Assembly: GCA_934376955.1 (NCBI GenBank)
Contig: CAKRPJ010000002.1
Coordinates: forward strand, 61,456-125,455
Length of the DNA stretch: 64,000 nt
Direction: 5' to 3'
From: CAKRPJ01 sp934376955
Lineage (GTDB): Bacteria > Bacillota > Clostridia > Lachnospirales > Lachnospiraceae
The first letter of the stretch is position 1; each line of letters begins with the position of its first letter. Under the pieces are notes generated by a model. That model did no database searches, was not told the DNA's origin, and saw nothing but the letters and a program-made list of their open reading frames with translations. This document shows positions 17,892 through 26,825 of this stretch, piece after piece. Both the position numbers and the translations under genes were made by a program.

Positions 17892-18811
17892 TCGAAAAGA
17901 TCGAAAATTCCGGAAACAAAACACCGGGATATCTAAGGATCCGCCTCGGAACAAGAAAAAGCCGTCTTGCCATGGCACAGACTGAGCTTGCCGCAAAAGC
18001 ACTTTGCAGCGCGGAGCCGAAACTTACGGTTGAGATCGTTCCGCTGACCACAAAGGGAGACCGGATTTTGGATCGTCCTCTCTTAGGCGTGGGAGGAAAA
18101 GGAGCTTTTATCACAGAGTTTGAAGATGCGATCCAAAAAGGCGAGATCGATGCGGCAGTTCACAGTGCAAAGGACATACCAACTGAGCTGGGAGAGGGTC
18201 TCTGTATCGCTTCGGTACTTCAGAGAGAGGATCCGCGGGATGTGCTTATCACGGTAAAAGACCGTCCCCTATCAGATAAGAGCCGGGTGATCGGTACCGG
18301 AAGCCTAAGACGCAGAGTCCAGATCATGGAGCAGAAAAATGTGGAATGCCGACTGCTGCGGGGAAATATAGATACACGTCTGGAAAAGCTGTATTCCGGC
18401 GAATATGACGGGATCATCCTTGCCGCGGCAGGATTAAAAAGACTCGGACTTATAAAAGATGAACGATTTACCTTTGATTATCTGGCGGAAAACAGCTTTA
18501 CCCCGGCCTGTGGTCAGGGCATTATTGTGATCGAAGCCAAAGAAAACTCCCCCTTCAGCTATTTGCTTGAGAAGATCAATGATCCGGCTGCTGCGATCTG
18601 TCTGAGAGCAGAGCGGGAAGTATTAAGGCTTATGGGTGCCGGCTGCAATGAGGCAATCGGTGTCTATAGTGTATTAAAAGGAGATGAGCTGACATTGACC
18701 CTGATGCTTGAGGAGAACGGGCAAGTTATCAGGCACAGCCTAAGCGGGCCTTTGGCCTCTTTCATGGAGCTTGCAAGGAAGATCACGGAGGACTTTAGAA
18801 ATGGCTGCTAA
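17888..18811 (+). CDS. hemC: Hydroxymethylbilane synthase (porphobilinogen deaminase)
   Basis: HemC joins four porphobilinogens into hydroxymethylbilane. The 307-residue protein shows RLGTRKSRLAMAQTE, HSAKDIPTE, GTGSLRRR, RGNIDTRLEKL and the dipyrromethane cofactor cysteine in MGAGCNEAIGVY. It is coupled to the phospholipase-like gene by ATGA and overlaps cobA-hemD by 11 bases. With no later heme genes here and cobA-hemD next, its product is likely committed to corrinoids and siroheme. No hemA, hemL or hemB is present, so porphobilinogen must come from genes elsewhere. Confidence 0.96.
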   Translation: MIEKIENSGNKTPGYLRIRLGTRKSRLAMAQTELAAKALCSAEPKLTVEIVPLTTKGDRILDRPLLGVGGKGAFITEFEDAIQKGEIDAAVHSAKDIPTELGEGLCIASVLQREDPRDVLITVKDRPLSDKSRVIGTGSLRRRVQIMEQKNVECRLLRGNIDTRLEKLYSGEYDGIILAAAGLKRLGLIKDERFTFDYLAENSFTPACGQGIIVIEAKENSPFSYLLEKINDPAAAICLRAEREVLRLMGAGCNEAIGVYSVLKGDELTLTLMLEENGQVIRHSLSGPLASFMELARKITEDFRNGC

Positions 18812-20342
18812 AACCGGAATGGTCTATTTTGTAGGTGCGGGACCGGGAGATCCTGAGCTTATCACAGTTGCAGGAAAAAAGGCACTGGAAAGAGCGGAAG
18901 TTATTATTTATGACCATCTGGCTTCGAAAGAGCTCCTTTTTCAGGTGCCGGATACCTGTAAACGTATCTATGTGGGAAAGGAACCGGGAAAGCATTCAAA
19001 GGCACAGCCGGAGATCAACCATCTCCTGATCGAATATGCACTGTCAGGAAAGAAGGTTGTACGTCTGAAGGGCGGCGATCCCTTTGTATTTGGGAGAGGC
19101 GGAGAGGAGATCCTTGAGCTGGAACGGTATCACATTCCGTATCGTGTGATCCCCGGGGTAACCTCGGCTGTTTCCGCCCCTGCCATGGCCGGGATCCCTG
19201 TCACCCACAGAAGGATCGCCCAGAGCTTTCATGTTATAACGGGACATACGGCAGTTAATGGCGACAGTGCGGGCGGATCGCTGCCTGACGATCTGGCTGT
19301 GTATGCAAAACTGCCGGGAACGCTCATCTTTTTGATGGGACTTTCTAATCTGGAGACCCTCGTAAACAAGCTGATTGAAAATGGAAAGGCTTTGGATACT
19401 CCGGCTGCAGTTGTAACGGACGGAACACTCCCAACTCAACGCTGCCTGCATTCTGCCCTTAAGGATCTGCCGGATGCGGTTAAAAAAGCAGGACTTACCC
19501 CTCCGGGGGTTATCATCATCGGAGAAACGGCTTCATTTTGCATGCAGGGAGACAGAGAGCTGCCTCTTTCCGGAATCGTGGTGGGCATCACCGGAACGGA
19601 GGACATATATGAAAGGCTGTCAGAAAAGCTTAAGGATCTGGGGGCTGATGTTTGTCTTTCCTCTGCACTGCATATAGAAAAAAAGACACCAAAGCTGCTT
19701 TCAACTGCAATGAGAAACATCAGAGAATATAACTGGATCGTTCTCACGAGCCGCAGTGGGGTCAGGTTGTTTTTTGAAGCCCTGAGGGAACATCGGGTGG
19801 ATTTTAGAAGCCTTAGTACTGTGAAATTTGCGGTTATCGGCAAGGGCACGGAGGAGTGCTTAAGAGAATATGGCTTTTATGCCGATCTTAAGCCGGAGGT
19901 GTATACGACGGAGGCTCTTGCAGAGATTTTGTGTGAAAATATAGATTGTAAAGAAAAGCTTCTTATCCCCCGTTCGGCAAAGGGTTCTTTGATCCTTACG
20001 GAAAAGCTTGCGGAAAAGGGAATCCCCTATCTGGAGCTATCCATGTATGATGTTCAGGCCGGTGCGTATGAAAATGAAGAACTCTATTGCAAATTAAGGC
20101 CGGACTACATCACGTTTGAAAGCGGCTCCGGCGTTCACGCTTTTTTTGAACAGAACGAAGAAAGCAAACGCCGTTGGTTTGAGATGGGAACATGTGCGGT
20201 TTGTATCGGAGGAGTGACAGAGGATGTGATACGAGGATACGGCGTCACAGAAATCATCACCGCCTCTGAGCATACAACAGACGGAATTGTGGATGTGATA
20301 ATAAATGACAGAAAACACAAAGGAATATGTACTAAAGGATAA
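18801..20342 (+). CDS. cobA-hemD: CobA-HemD fusion: uroporphyrinogen III methyltransferase / synthase
   Basis: This 513-residue protein fuses two steps. Residues about 1-245 are SUMT: VGAGPGDPELITVAGKKAL, RLKGGDPFVFGRGGEE, PGVTSAVSAPAMAGIP and TLIFLMG. They methylate uroporphyrinogen III at C2 and C7 to precorrin-2. Residues about 255-513 are uroporphyrinogen III synthase (HemD), with the cyclising domain split over two lobes (GIVVGITGTEDIYERL; IVLTSRSGVRLFFE). The ATG at 18801 has GGAGG nine bases upstream; an in-frame ATG at 18819 is an alternative. The fusion, common in Clostridia, channels hydroxymethylbilane directly to precorrin-2. Confidence 0.95.
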   Translation: MAAKTGMVYFVGAGPGDPELITVAGKKALERAEVIIYDHLASKELLFQVPDTCKRIYVGKEPGKHSKAQPEINHLLIEYALSGKKVVRLKGGDPFVFGRGGEEILELERYHIPYRVIPGVTSAVSAPAMAGIPVTHRRIAQSFHVITGHTAVNGDSAGGSLPDDLAVYAKLPGTLIFLMGLSNLETLVNKLIENGKALDTPAAVVTDGTLPTQRCLHSALKDLPDAVKKAGLTPPGVIIIGETASFCMQGDRELPLSGIVVGITGTEDIYERLSEKLKDLGADVCLSSALHIEKKTPKLLSTAMRNIREYNWIVLTSRSGVRLFFEALREHRVDFRSLSTVKFAVIGKGTEECLREYGFYADLKPEVYTTEALAEILCENIDCKEKLLIPRSAKGSLILTEKLAEKGIPYLELSMYDVQAGAYENEELYCKLRPDYITFESGSGVHAFFEQNEESKRRWFEMGTCAVCIGGVTEDVIRGYGVTEIITASEHTTDGIVDVIINDRKHKGICTKG

Positions 20343-21486
20343 GAAGAAGCTGCGCTGCGGGTATACGACCGGCACTTGTGCGGCACTTGCCGCTAAGGCT
20401 GCGGCCCTGTTTTTAGCCACAGGTCTTTGGCCGGAGGAGGTACAGATATTGACGCCCGCCGGCAGTATCATCAAAGCCCATCCGGAGGAATGCCGAGCTC
20501 TAAACGGAGCCGCAGAGTGTGCCGTCAGAAAGGATGCCGGGGATGACTATGATGTAACAAACGGGATCCTCATCTTTTCCCGGGTGGAATTTACACAAAC
20601 AGGAGATCCGGACATTCTGATCGACGGCGGAGAGGGTGTCGGCCGAGTGACGCGTGCAGGTCTGGATCAGCCGATCGGTGCCGCAGCCATCAATTCAGTG
20701 CCGCGAAGGATGATCCGAGAAGCTGTTATGGAGGTGCTGGAGGAATATGAAATTATGGTATCCGGCCGGATAAACGTCACGATCTTTGCACCGGAGGGGA
20801 AAAAGGCAGCCGAAAAGACCTTTAATCCGAAATTAGGCATTACCGGAGGCATCTCGATCCTCGGGACCAGCGGCATTGTAGAACCAATGAGCGAGGAAGC
20901 GTTGATTGAAACGATCCATGTCCATATCCGTGTATTGAGAGCAGAAGGGAGAAGGGAGATTGTTGCCGTTCCCGGAAATATGGGAGCCGGGTATCTGACC
21001 GGATACATCGGAGAGCCATGCTCGATCCCATTTGTTATATGCAGTAACTTTATCGGAAAGACTATAGATCTGGCCGGTGAGGAGGGAGCAGATGGCATCG
21101 TTATTGCCGGACACATCGGAAAGCTGGTAAAATTAGGAAACGGGATCATGAATACACATTCCAGAGAGGGAGACGGACGTATGGATACTCTGGTTTCCTG
21201 CGCGCTTACGGCTGGTGCTGACATCAACGAACTTAAGCGGCTGCAGCTTTCCAATACAACGGAGGAGGCACTTTGCATCCTGAAAGAGGCAGGGCTTTTC
21301 CATGCGGTCATGGATATTCTCTGCGAAAGGATCATGGGGCATATCCGGCATCGAGCCATTGATCGGCTTAAAACGGGAGTTATGCTGTTTGATGCATCCG
21401 GGGCACTTCTCTGCATGGGAGGAGATGCCCGTGATATCCTTGATAAAGCAAGGAATGAAGATCAATTCACAACGATCAGAGGATGA
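20305..21486 (+). CDS. cbiD: Cobalt-precorrin-5B C1-methyltransferase CbiD
   Basis: CbiD methylates C1 during the anaerobic corrin ring contraction and is a marker of the early-cobalt route. LRCGYTTGTCAALAAKAA at about residues 16-33 is the family signature, and GNMGAGYLTGYIG and NTHSREGDGRMDTL follow further on. The 393-residue length is slightly above average. The start overlaps cobA-hemD by 38 bases and lacks a strong ribosome binding site, so translation may depend on coupling; the exact start is uncertain. Confidence 0.95.
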   Translation: MTENTKEYVLKDKKKLRCGYTTGTCAALAAKAAALFLATGLWPEEVQILTPAGSIIKAHPEECRALNGAAECAVRKDAGDDYDVTNGILIFSRVEFTQTGDPDILIDGGEGVGRVTRAGLDQPIGAAAINSVPRRMIREAVMEVLEEYEIMVSGRINVTIFAPEGKKAAEKTFNPKLGITGGISILGTSGIVEPMSEEALIETIHVHIRVLRAEGRREIVAVPGNMGAGYLTGYIGEPCSIPFVICSNFIGKTIDLAGEEGADGIVIAGHIGKLVKLGNGIMNTHSREGDGRMDTLVSCALTAGADINELKRLQLSNTTEEALCILKEAGLFHAVMDILCERIMGHIRHRAIDRLKTGVMLFDASGALLCMGGDARDILDKARNEDQFTTIRG

Positions 21487-21506
21487 AATATAAGGAGGAC
21501 AAAAGA

Positions 21507-21920
21507 ATGGAGTCAAGAGTAAAGGAAACCATCGAGAAACATAATAAAGGATATAACTGCGCGCAGGCAGTAGCATGCACCTACTGCGACCTTGCCGGTG
21601 TGGATGAGGAGACCATGTTTAAGCTTACGGAGGCTCTGGGACTTGGTATGGGCGGAATGGCAGGAACCTGCGGCGCAGTCACAGGCGCATGTGTCCTGGC
21701 GGGAATGAAGCGCAGCACCGGACACCTGGATAAGCCGGACAGCAAGGCAGAGTCCTACAAGCTTTCAAGAGAGATATTAAGACAGTTCGGAGATCAGAAC
21801 GGATCGGTGATCTGCAAGGAGTTAAAGGGCGTGGAGACAGGAAGGGTCTTAAGATCCTGCCAGGATTGCATTATGGATGCCGCAGCTCTTGCAGAAAAGC
21901 TTCTGTATTCAGAGGAGTAA
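21507..21920 (+). CDS. C_GCAxxG_C_C family protein (putative redox protein)
   Basis: This 137-residue protein belongs to the C_GCAxxG_C_C family. Cysteines occur in NCAQAVACTYC, GTCGAVTGACVLAGM, VICKEL and SCQDC. The family is thought to bind a metal or redox centre; no function is established. The ATG at 21507 sits behind a strong AAGGAGG; the in-frame ATG at 21483 would start before that site. It lies between cbiD and cbiF in the same direction with tight spacing, so it is co-transcribed with ring-building enzymes. A role in handling cobalt, iron-sulfur or reduced intermediates is only a hypothesis. Confidence 0.8.
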   Translation: MESRVKETIEKHNKGYNCAQAVACTYCDLAGVDEETMFKLTEALGLGMGGMAGTCGAVTGACVLAGMKRSTGHLDKPDSKAESYKLSREILRQFGDQNGSVICKELKGVETGRVLRSCQDCIMDAAALAEKLLYSEE

Positions 21921-21926
21921 TGGGTT

Positions 21927-22697
21927 ATGGTACATTTTGTTGGTGCGGGAAGCGGGGCGGTGGACCTGATCACGGTGCGCGGAGCAAAGCTTTTAGCTGA
22001 GGCCGATGTCGTGATCTATGCAGGCTCCCTTGTCAATCCGGAGCTTCTTTCCGGAACGAAGATGGGCTGCAGGATCTATAACAGTGCCAAAATGACCCTT
22101 ACAGAGGTCATGAAGGCGATAAAACAGGCAGAAAAGGAAAGTCTTATGACAGTCCGCCTTCATACGGGAGATCCGTCCATTTACGGAGCCATAAGAGAGC
22201 AGATGGATATTCTGGATGAGTGGGGTATCCCTTATGATGTCTGCCCCGGCGTCAGCTCCTTTTGCGGCGCTGCAGCCAGCCTCTGTGCAGAGCTTACCTT
22301 GCCCGATGTATCCCAGACAGTCATCATTACAAGGATGCCGGGGCGCACTGAGGTCCCGGAAAAGGAAAAATTCCGTTCACTGGCATCCCATCGGGCAACA
22401 ATGGCGGTGTTCCTAAGTACAGGACTTCTTGACGAAATGGAGAAGGAGCTGCAGGCGGCGGGGTACCCGCCTGATACGCCGGCTGCTATCGTTTATAAGG
22501 CAACCTGGCCGGAGGAGAAAAAGCTCCTCTGCACAGTATCTACGCTGAAGGAATCGGCAGAGCGGGAAGGTATCTCAAAGACGGCAATGATCCTGATCGG
22601 TGATGTGCTGGGATCACGGGAACAGAACGGTTACTCCGACTCCAGACTGTATGCCCCGGATTTTACAACGGAGTTCAGGAAAGGGACAAAGGAATGA
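21927..22697 (+). CDS. cbiF: Cobalt-precorrin-4 C11-methyltransferase CbiF
   Basis: CbiF adds the C11 methyl group to cobalt-precorrin-4 with SAM. The 256-residue protein has the tetrapyrrole methylase fold: HFVGAGSGAVDLITVRGAKLL, VIYAGSLV, LHTGDPSIYGAIREQ, CPGVSSFCGAAASL and TRMPGRT. YAGSLVNPELL and the SIYGAIREQ loop point to CbiF/CobM rather than other methylases of the family. It overlaps cbiH in ATGA. Confidence 0.95.
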   Translation: MVHFVGAGSGAVDLITVRGAKLLAEADVVIYAGSLVNPELLSGTKMGCRIYNSAKMTLTEVMKAIKQAEKESLMTVRLHTGDPSIYGAIREQMDILDEWGIPYDVCPGVSSFCGAAASLCAELTLPDVSQTVIITRMPGRTEVPEKEKFRSLASHRATMAVFLSTGLLDEMEKELQAAGYPPDTPAAIVYKATWPEEKKLLCTVSTLKESAEREGISKTAMILIGDVLGSREQNGYSDSRLYAPDFTTEFRKGTKE

Positions 22698-23431
22698 GTA
22701 AAATATATGTAGTCGGGATCGGACCGGGTGAGTATGAATCCATGACGATCCGTGCAGAGCGTGTGCTAAAGCAGTGTGATGTCATCATCGGTTATACCGT
22801 TTATGTTAAGCTGGTAGAGGAATACTTCCCCGGAAAGAAATTTTTGACCACTCCCATGCGTCAGGAAAAGGAGCGCTGCCTGATCGCCTTTGAAGAAGCC
22901 AAAAAGGGAAAAGACGTGGCTATGATCTGCAGCGGTGATGCCGGAGTCTATGGGATGGCCGGTCTGATACTGGAGATCGGGGAAAGATTTCCTGAGATTT
23001 CCGTAGAAATCGTGCCTGGGATCACTGCAGCTTCCTCCGGAGGGGCAATTCTCGGGGCGCCGCTCATGCATGATTTTGCTGTGATCAGCCTGAGCGATCT
23101 TTTGACACCCTGGGATCAGATCGAACAGCGCCTTCGCAGGGCGGCAGAGGCGGATTTTTCCATTTGCATCTATAATCCCTCCAGCAGGAAAAGGGCAGAT
23201 CATCTTTCTCGCGCCTGCGGGATCCTTATGGAGTATCGTTCTCCTGAGACGATCTGCGGTGTTGTAAGGAATATCGGAAGATGCGGACAGGAAAAGAAGG
23301 TTTTGACCCTGCAGGAGCTATCCTGCTATGCGGCAGACATGTTTACGACCGTTTTCATCGGAAACAGCCGGACAAAGAGACTCGCCGGAGAGGATGAATG
23401 GATGGTCACACCAAGAGGATACCGGTTATGA
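22694..23431 (+). CDS. cbiH: Cobalt-factor III C17-methyltransferase CbiH
   Basis: CbiH methylates C17 and drives ring contraction, giving cobalt-precorrin-4. The 245-residue protein shows VVGIGPGEYESMTIRAERVL, VIIGYTVYVKLVEEYFPGK, CSGDAGVYGMAGLILE, PGITAASSGGAILGAPLMHDFAVISLSDLLTPW and IYNPSSRKRADHL. Unlike some relatives it is not fused to CbiG. It is coupled on both sides by ATGA overlaps. Confidence 0.95.
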   Translation: MSKIYVVGIGPGEYESMTIRAERVLKQCDVIIGYTVYVKLVEEYFPGKKFLTTPMRQEKERCLIAFEEAKKGKDVAMICSGDAGVYGMAGLILEIGERFPEISVEIVPGITAASSGGAILGAPLMHDFAVISLSDLLTPWDQIEQRLRRAAEADFSICIYNPSSRKRADHLSRACGILMEYRSPETICGVVRNIGRCGQEKKVLTLQELSCYAADMFTTVFIGNSRTKRLAGEDEWMVTPRGYRL

Positions 23432-25416
23432 GTAACAGAAAAAGGATCGCGATCTTTGCAGGAACAACGGAAGGACGTCATCTCGCTTTGAAAGCCTGTG
23501 ACCTGCAGCTTGCGGCCGATATTTTTGTCGCAACAGAATATGGGAAGGAAGGACTTCCGGATAGCGACGAGGTAAACGTCTTCTGCGGGCGGCTGGAGGC
23601 GGAGGAAATGGAACGTATTCTGACAAAAGAAAAATACGCTTTTGTCGCAGATGCGACTCATCCCTATGCAAAGATCGTTTCTGAAAATATCCGACGCGCC
23701 TGTTTAAAAAATGATCTGCGGCTGATCCGTGTCCTTCGTGACGGAAATGAGCCCACGCTGCCGGAGGATACGGTTCTCGTTGACACGATAGAGGATGCAG
23801 TCGAATATTTAAAGGCTACGGAGGGTGCTATACTTGTAACCACCGGCAGCAAGGAGCTTCTTAAATATAAAGAGCTTCCGGATTGGGAGTCAAGGATCTA
23901 TGCGCGGGTCCTGTCATTGCCGGATATCGTTTGCGAATGTGCAAATATGGGCTTTTACGGAAAACACCTGATCGCTATGCAGGGGCCCTTTTCTGCCGAA
24001 ATGAATACGGCAATGCTGCGGGCGGTAAAGGCAAAGTGGCTTGTTACCAAGGATTCCGGAAAAGCCGGAGGCTTTAGTGATAAGGCGGAGGCAGTCCGAA
24101 AGGTGGGGGCTAAGCTCATTGTGATCGGAAGACCGGGAGAGCAGGGGATTTCTGTCGAGGAAGCGGTTCTTGAACTGGAGAGGCTGGCAAAAACAACTGT
24201 ATCAGAGGAAAGAAGGATAAGCCTTATCGGCGCCGGCCCCGGAGATCCTGAGCTCCTTACCGTGAAGGCGAAAACGATTCTTTCCGAAAGTGATGTCATC
24301 ATCGGCGCCGGTCAGGTAGTGGAGCGTGCCGGCCTGTCCGGAAAAATGGTTATCCGGGAATACATGCCGGAGAAGATTTTAGAGTATATAAAAATACATC
24401 CGGAATATAGAAGGATCGCCGTCATTTTTTCCGGCGATACCGGATTTTACAGCGGGGCAAAAGGACTTTTGCCTCTCATTTCCGAGCTGCCGGATACCGA
24501 ATTAACCGTCCTTCCGGGGATATCTTCTATTCAATGCCTCTCAGCATTGGTGGGAAGCTCATGGAATGACTGCGAAATATTAAGCCTTCACGGAAGGGAT
24601 GGCGGACTCGTTCAGGCAGTGAGGGAGAATAAAAAGGTTCTCGTTCTTTCCGGAGGCGCAGATACGCTTAGCGAGGTGTGCAGACGGCTCTTAAATGCAG
24701 GAATTGATGCAGTGAAGCTTACCGTCGGTGAGAACCTGTCCTTAGATTCCCAGAGACTGTTTACCGGATCTCCAAGAGAGCTTTTAAACAGAAAAGCTGA
24801 GGCGCTATCCGTTATCCTGATCGAAAATCCGAGGGGGAATGAGCTGGCAGTCCCGGGCCTTAAAGATGAGGCATTTATCCGCGGAAAGGTTCCGATGACG
24901 AAGCGGGAGGTTCGCGCTGTTTCCGTATCTATGCTGAATTTGACGAAAAACGCGGTGGTCTATGATGTGGGAGCAGGTACCGGCTCCGTTTCTGTAGAGT
25001 GTGCAAGGCTTTCCGACACGATAAAGGTGTTTGCCATCGAAAGAGCTTTGGAGGCAGTTGATCTCCTTCATGCAAACAGAGACAGCTTCGGACTTAATAA
25101 TATGGAAATCGTGGAGGGAACAGCTCCGGAGGCGATAAGGGAGCTACCGGCGCCAACCCATGTATTTATCGGCGGCAGCGGAGGAAATATGAGGCAGATC
25201 ATCCGTGAGTGCCTTGAAAAGAATCCTAAGACCCGCTTCGTCATCAACATGATCACACTGGAGTCTGTAGCTGAGGCTTGCGGGATCGTGAAAACAGAAC
25301 CCGTCACGGATCCTGAGATCACACAGGTTTTTGTATCAAGATCGAAAACAGCAGGAAAGAGCCATCTTATGATGGGGCAGAATCCTGTATGGATCATGGC
25401 ATTTGAGGGGGTATAA
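23428..25416 (+). CDS. cbiJ-cbiE-cbiT: CbiJ-CbiE-CbiT triple fusion (reductase / C5,C15-methyltransferase, decarboxylase)
   Basis: One 662-residue chain carries three activities. Residues about 1-252 are CbiJ/CobK, the precorrin-6A reductase (IAIFAGTTEGRHLA, DATHPYA, MQGPFSAEMN, TKDSGKAGGF). About 263-470 are CbiE, the C5-methyltransferase domain (ISLIGAGPGDPELLTVKA, IFSGDTGFYSGAKGLL, LPGISSIQCL). About 485-662 are CbiT, the C15-methyltransferase and C12 decarboxylase (VPMTKREVRAVS, DVGAGTGSVSVECA, FIGGSGGNM). The start at 23428 overlaps the cbiH stop in ATGA; an upstream ATG at 23398 would add ten residues. CbiET fusions are common, but the added CbiJ makes this unusual. Confidence 0.93.
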   Translation: MSNRKRIAIFAGTTEGRHLALKACDLQLAADIFVATEYGKEGLPDSDEVNVFCGRLEAEEMERILTKEKYAFVADATHPYAKIVSENIRRACLKNDLRLIRVLRDGNEPTLPEDTVLVDTIEDAVEYLKATEGAILVTTGSKELLKYKELPDWESRIYARVLSLPDIVCECANMGFYGKHLIAMQGPFSAEMNTAMLRAVKAKWLVTKDSGKAGGFSDKAEAVRKVGAKLIVIGRPGEQGISVEEAVLELERLAKTTVSEERRISLIGAGPGDPELLTVKAKTILSESDVIIGAGQVVERAGLSGKMVIREYMPEKILEYIKIHPEYRRIAVIFSGDTGFYSGAKGLLPLISELPDTELTVLPGISSIQCLSALVGSSWNDCEILSLHGRDGGLVQAVRENKKVLVLSGGADTLSEVCRRLLNAGIDAVKLTVGENLSLDSQRLFTGSPRELLNRKAEALSVILIENPRGNELAVPGLKDEAFIRGKVPMTKREVRAVSVSMLNLTKNAVVYDVGAGTGSVSVECARLSDTIKVFAIERALEAVDLLHANRDSFGLNNMEIVEGTAPEAIRELPAPTHVFIGGSGGNMRQIIRECLEKNPKTRFVINMITLESVAEACGIVKTEPVTDPEITQVFVSRSKTAGKSHLMMGQNPVWIMAFEGV

Positions 25417-25418
25417 CG

Positions 25419-26825
25419 ATGAAATTCCCGCGATTTATGATTGCCGCCGAAAAGAGCGGTGAAGGAAAGACAACCATGACCTGTGCCCTGCTTTTTCTTC
25501 TTTCCGAGCGGAAGATGGCGGTTCGTGCATTTAAATGCGGGCCGGACTACATCGATCCCATGTTTCACCGGAAGGTACTCGGCATCCCATCCCGGAATTT
25601 GGACAGCTTCTTTTCCTCTAAAGAGGAGCTTCAGAATATTTTGTATGAAAATGCTCCGGAAAAGAAAAACGAGAGGGAACCCATCGGCGTGATCGAGGGG
25701 GTCATGGGATACTATGACGGACTGGGAGGTACGTCTGATGGGGCCAGCTCCTATTCTGTGGCGAAGGAGACCGGTACGCCGGTCATCCTTCTTGTCGATG
25801 GAAGCAAACGAAGCTTTTCTGCACTTGCTGCGATAAAGGGCTATATGGATTTCCGGCAAGGCAGCCGGATCCGTGGGATCATCTTTAACAGACTTTCACC
25901 GATGCTGTATCCGGGGCTTAAGGAGGCGGCAGAAAAGGAATTGGGGATCCGGGTGATCGGATATATACCGGTATTAAATGACTTTTCTCTGGAAAGCCGT
26001 CATCTCGGGCTGGTTATGCCGGAGGAGATCCCAAGATTCAGGAATAAAGTCAGAGAGCTTGCAGACCAGATCCGCCCGGGAATCGATCTGGATATGCTTT
26101 TGGCGATTGCAAAGGAAGCAGAGCCCCTCACCCTGACAAAATTTGATATACCGGAAATCAGAGGGAAAAAGGGAGAGCGTCCCGTTATCGCCGTTGCTAT
26201 GGATGAAGCCTTTAATTTCTATTATCAGGAAAATCTTGATGTCCTGCAAGCTATGGGAGCAGAGCTTTTGTACTTTTCGCCGCTGAAGGATCAGACGGTA
26301 CCGGAACAGGCCGATGGCCTGTATCTGGGGGGCGGCTATCCGGAGCTGTTTGCAAAGGAGCTTTCCGAAAACCGGTCTATGCGGGAAAGCATAAAACGCC
26401 TTTTGGATGAGGGACTGCCCTGTCTGGCAGAATGCGGGGGCTATCTGTATCTAAAGGAGTGGATTGCTTCCCCGGAGGGAATACGGTATCCCCTCTGTGG
26501 TGTCCTTCCCGGAGGCAGTAGGGATCATAAAAAGCTGATGCGCTTCGGGTATGGAACGGTAACTACCCTAAAGGATGGGATCTTAGGGCCCTTAGGAAAC
26601 ACATTCCCGGCTCATGAATTTCATCATTGGGACGGAGAAGAAAACGGATCGGATCTGAGCTTTCAAAAGCCTACGGGAAAAAGAAGCTGGCTCGGCGGCT
26701 ATGTGACAGAAAGCATGTATGCCGGATTTCCTCATCTTTATTTTTATGGTCATTATCCAACAGAGTTTTTGACAAAGGCCGCAGAGCGAAGATCGAAAAG
26801 AAAGGAAAAAAATAATGAGAGATAA
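25419..26825 (+). CDS. cbiA: Cobyrinate a,c-diamide synthase CbiA
   Basis: CbiA amidates the a and c side chains of cob(II)yrinate using ATP and glutamine. The 468-residue protein begins with a dethiobiotin synthetase-like ATPase (AAEKSGEGKTTMT, residues 9-21; KCGPDYIDPMFH; EGVMGYYDG) and ends with a triad-type glutamine amidotransferase domain (LAECGGYLYL with the nucleophilic Cys; FPAHEFHHW). It begins two bases after the fusion gene stop, behind GAGGGGG, and overlaps cobT by 11 bases. Confidence 0.95.
   Translation: MKFPRFMIAAEKSGEGKTTMTCALLFLLSERKMAVRAFKCGPDYIDPMFHRKVLGIPSRNLDSFFSSKEELQNILYENAPEKKNEREPIGVIEGVMGYYDGLGGTSDGASSYSVAKETGTPVILLVDGSKRSFSALAAIKGYMDFRQGSRIRGIIFNRLSPMLYPGLKEAAEKELGIRVIGYIPVLNDFSLESRHLGLVMPEEIPRFRNKVRELADQIRPGIDLDMLLAIAKEAEPLTLTKFDIPEIRGKKGERPVIAVAMDEAFNFYYQENLDVLQAMGAELLYFSPLKDQTVPEQADGLYLGGGYPELFAKELSENRSMRESIKRLLDEGLPCLAECGGYLYLKEWIASPEGIRYPLCGVLPGGSRDHKKLMRFGYGTVTTLKDGILGPLGNTFPAHEFHHWDGEENGSDLSFQKPTGKRSWLGGYVTESMYAGFPHLYFYGHYPTEFLTKAAERRSKRKEKNNER

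Noticed and set aside
20667..21416. Long open frame on the minus strand opposite cbiD (249 codons)
   Set aside because: It lies wholly inside cbiD, has no recognisable protein pattern or binding site, and its serine-rich translation is typical of the complement of a coding frame.
25068..25859. 263-codon minus-strand frame across the cbiT/cbiA junction
   Set aside because: Both plus-strand genes are certain from their motifs; the opposing frame shows no domain.
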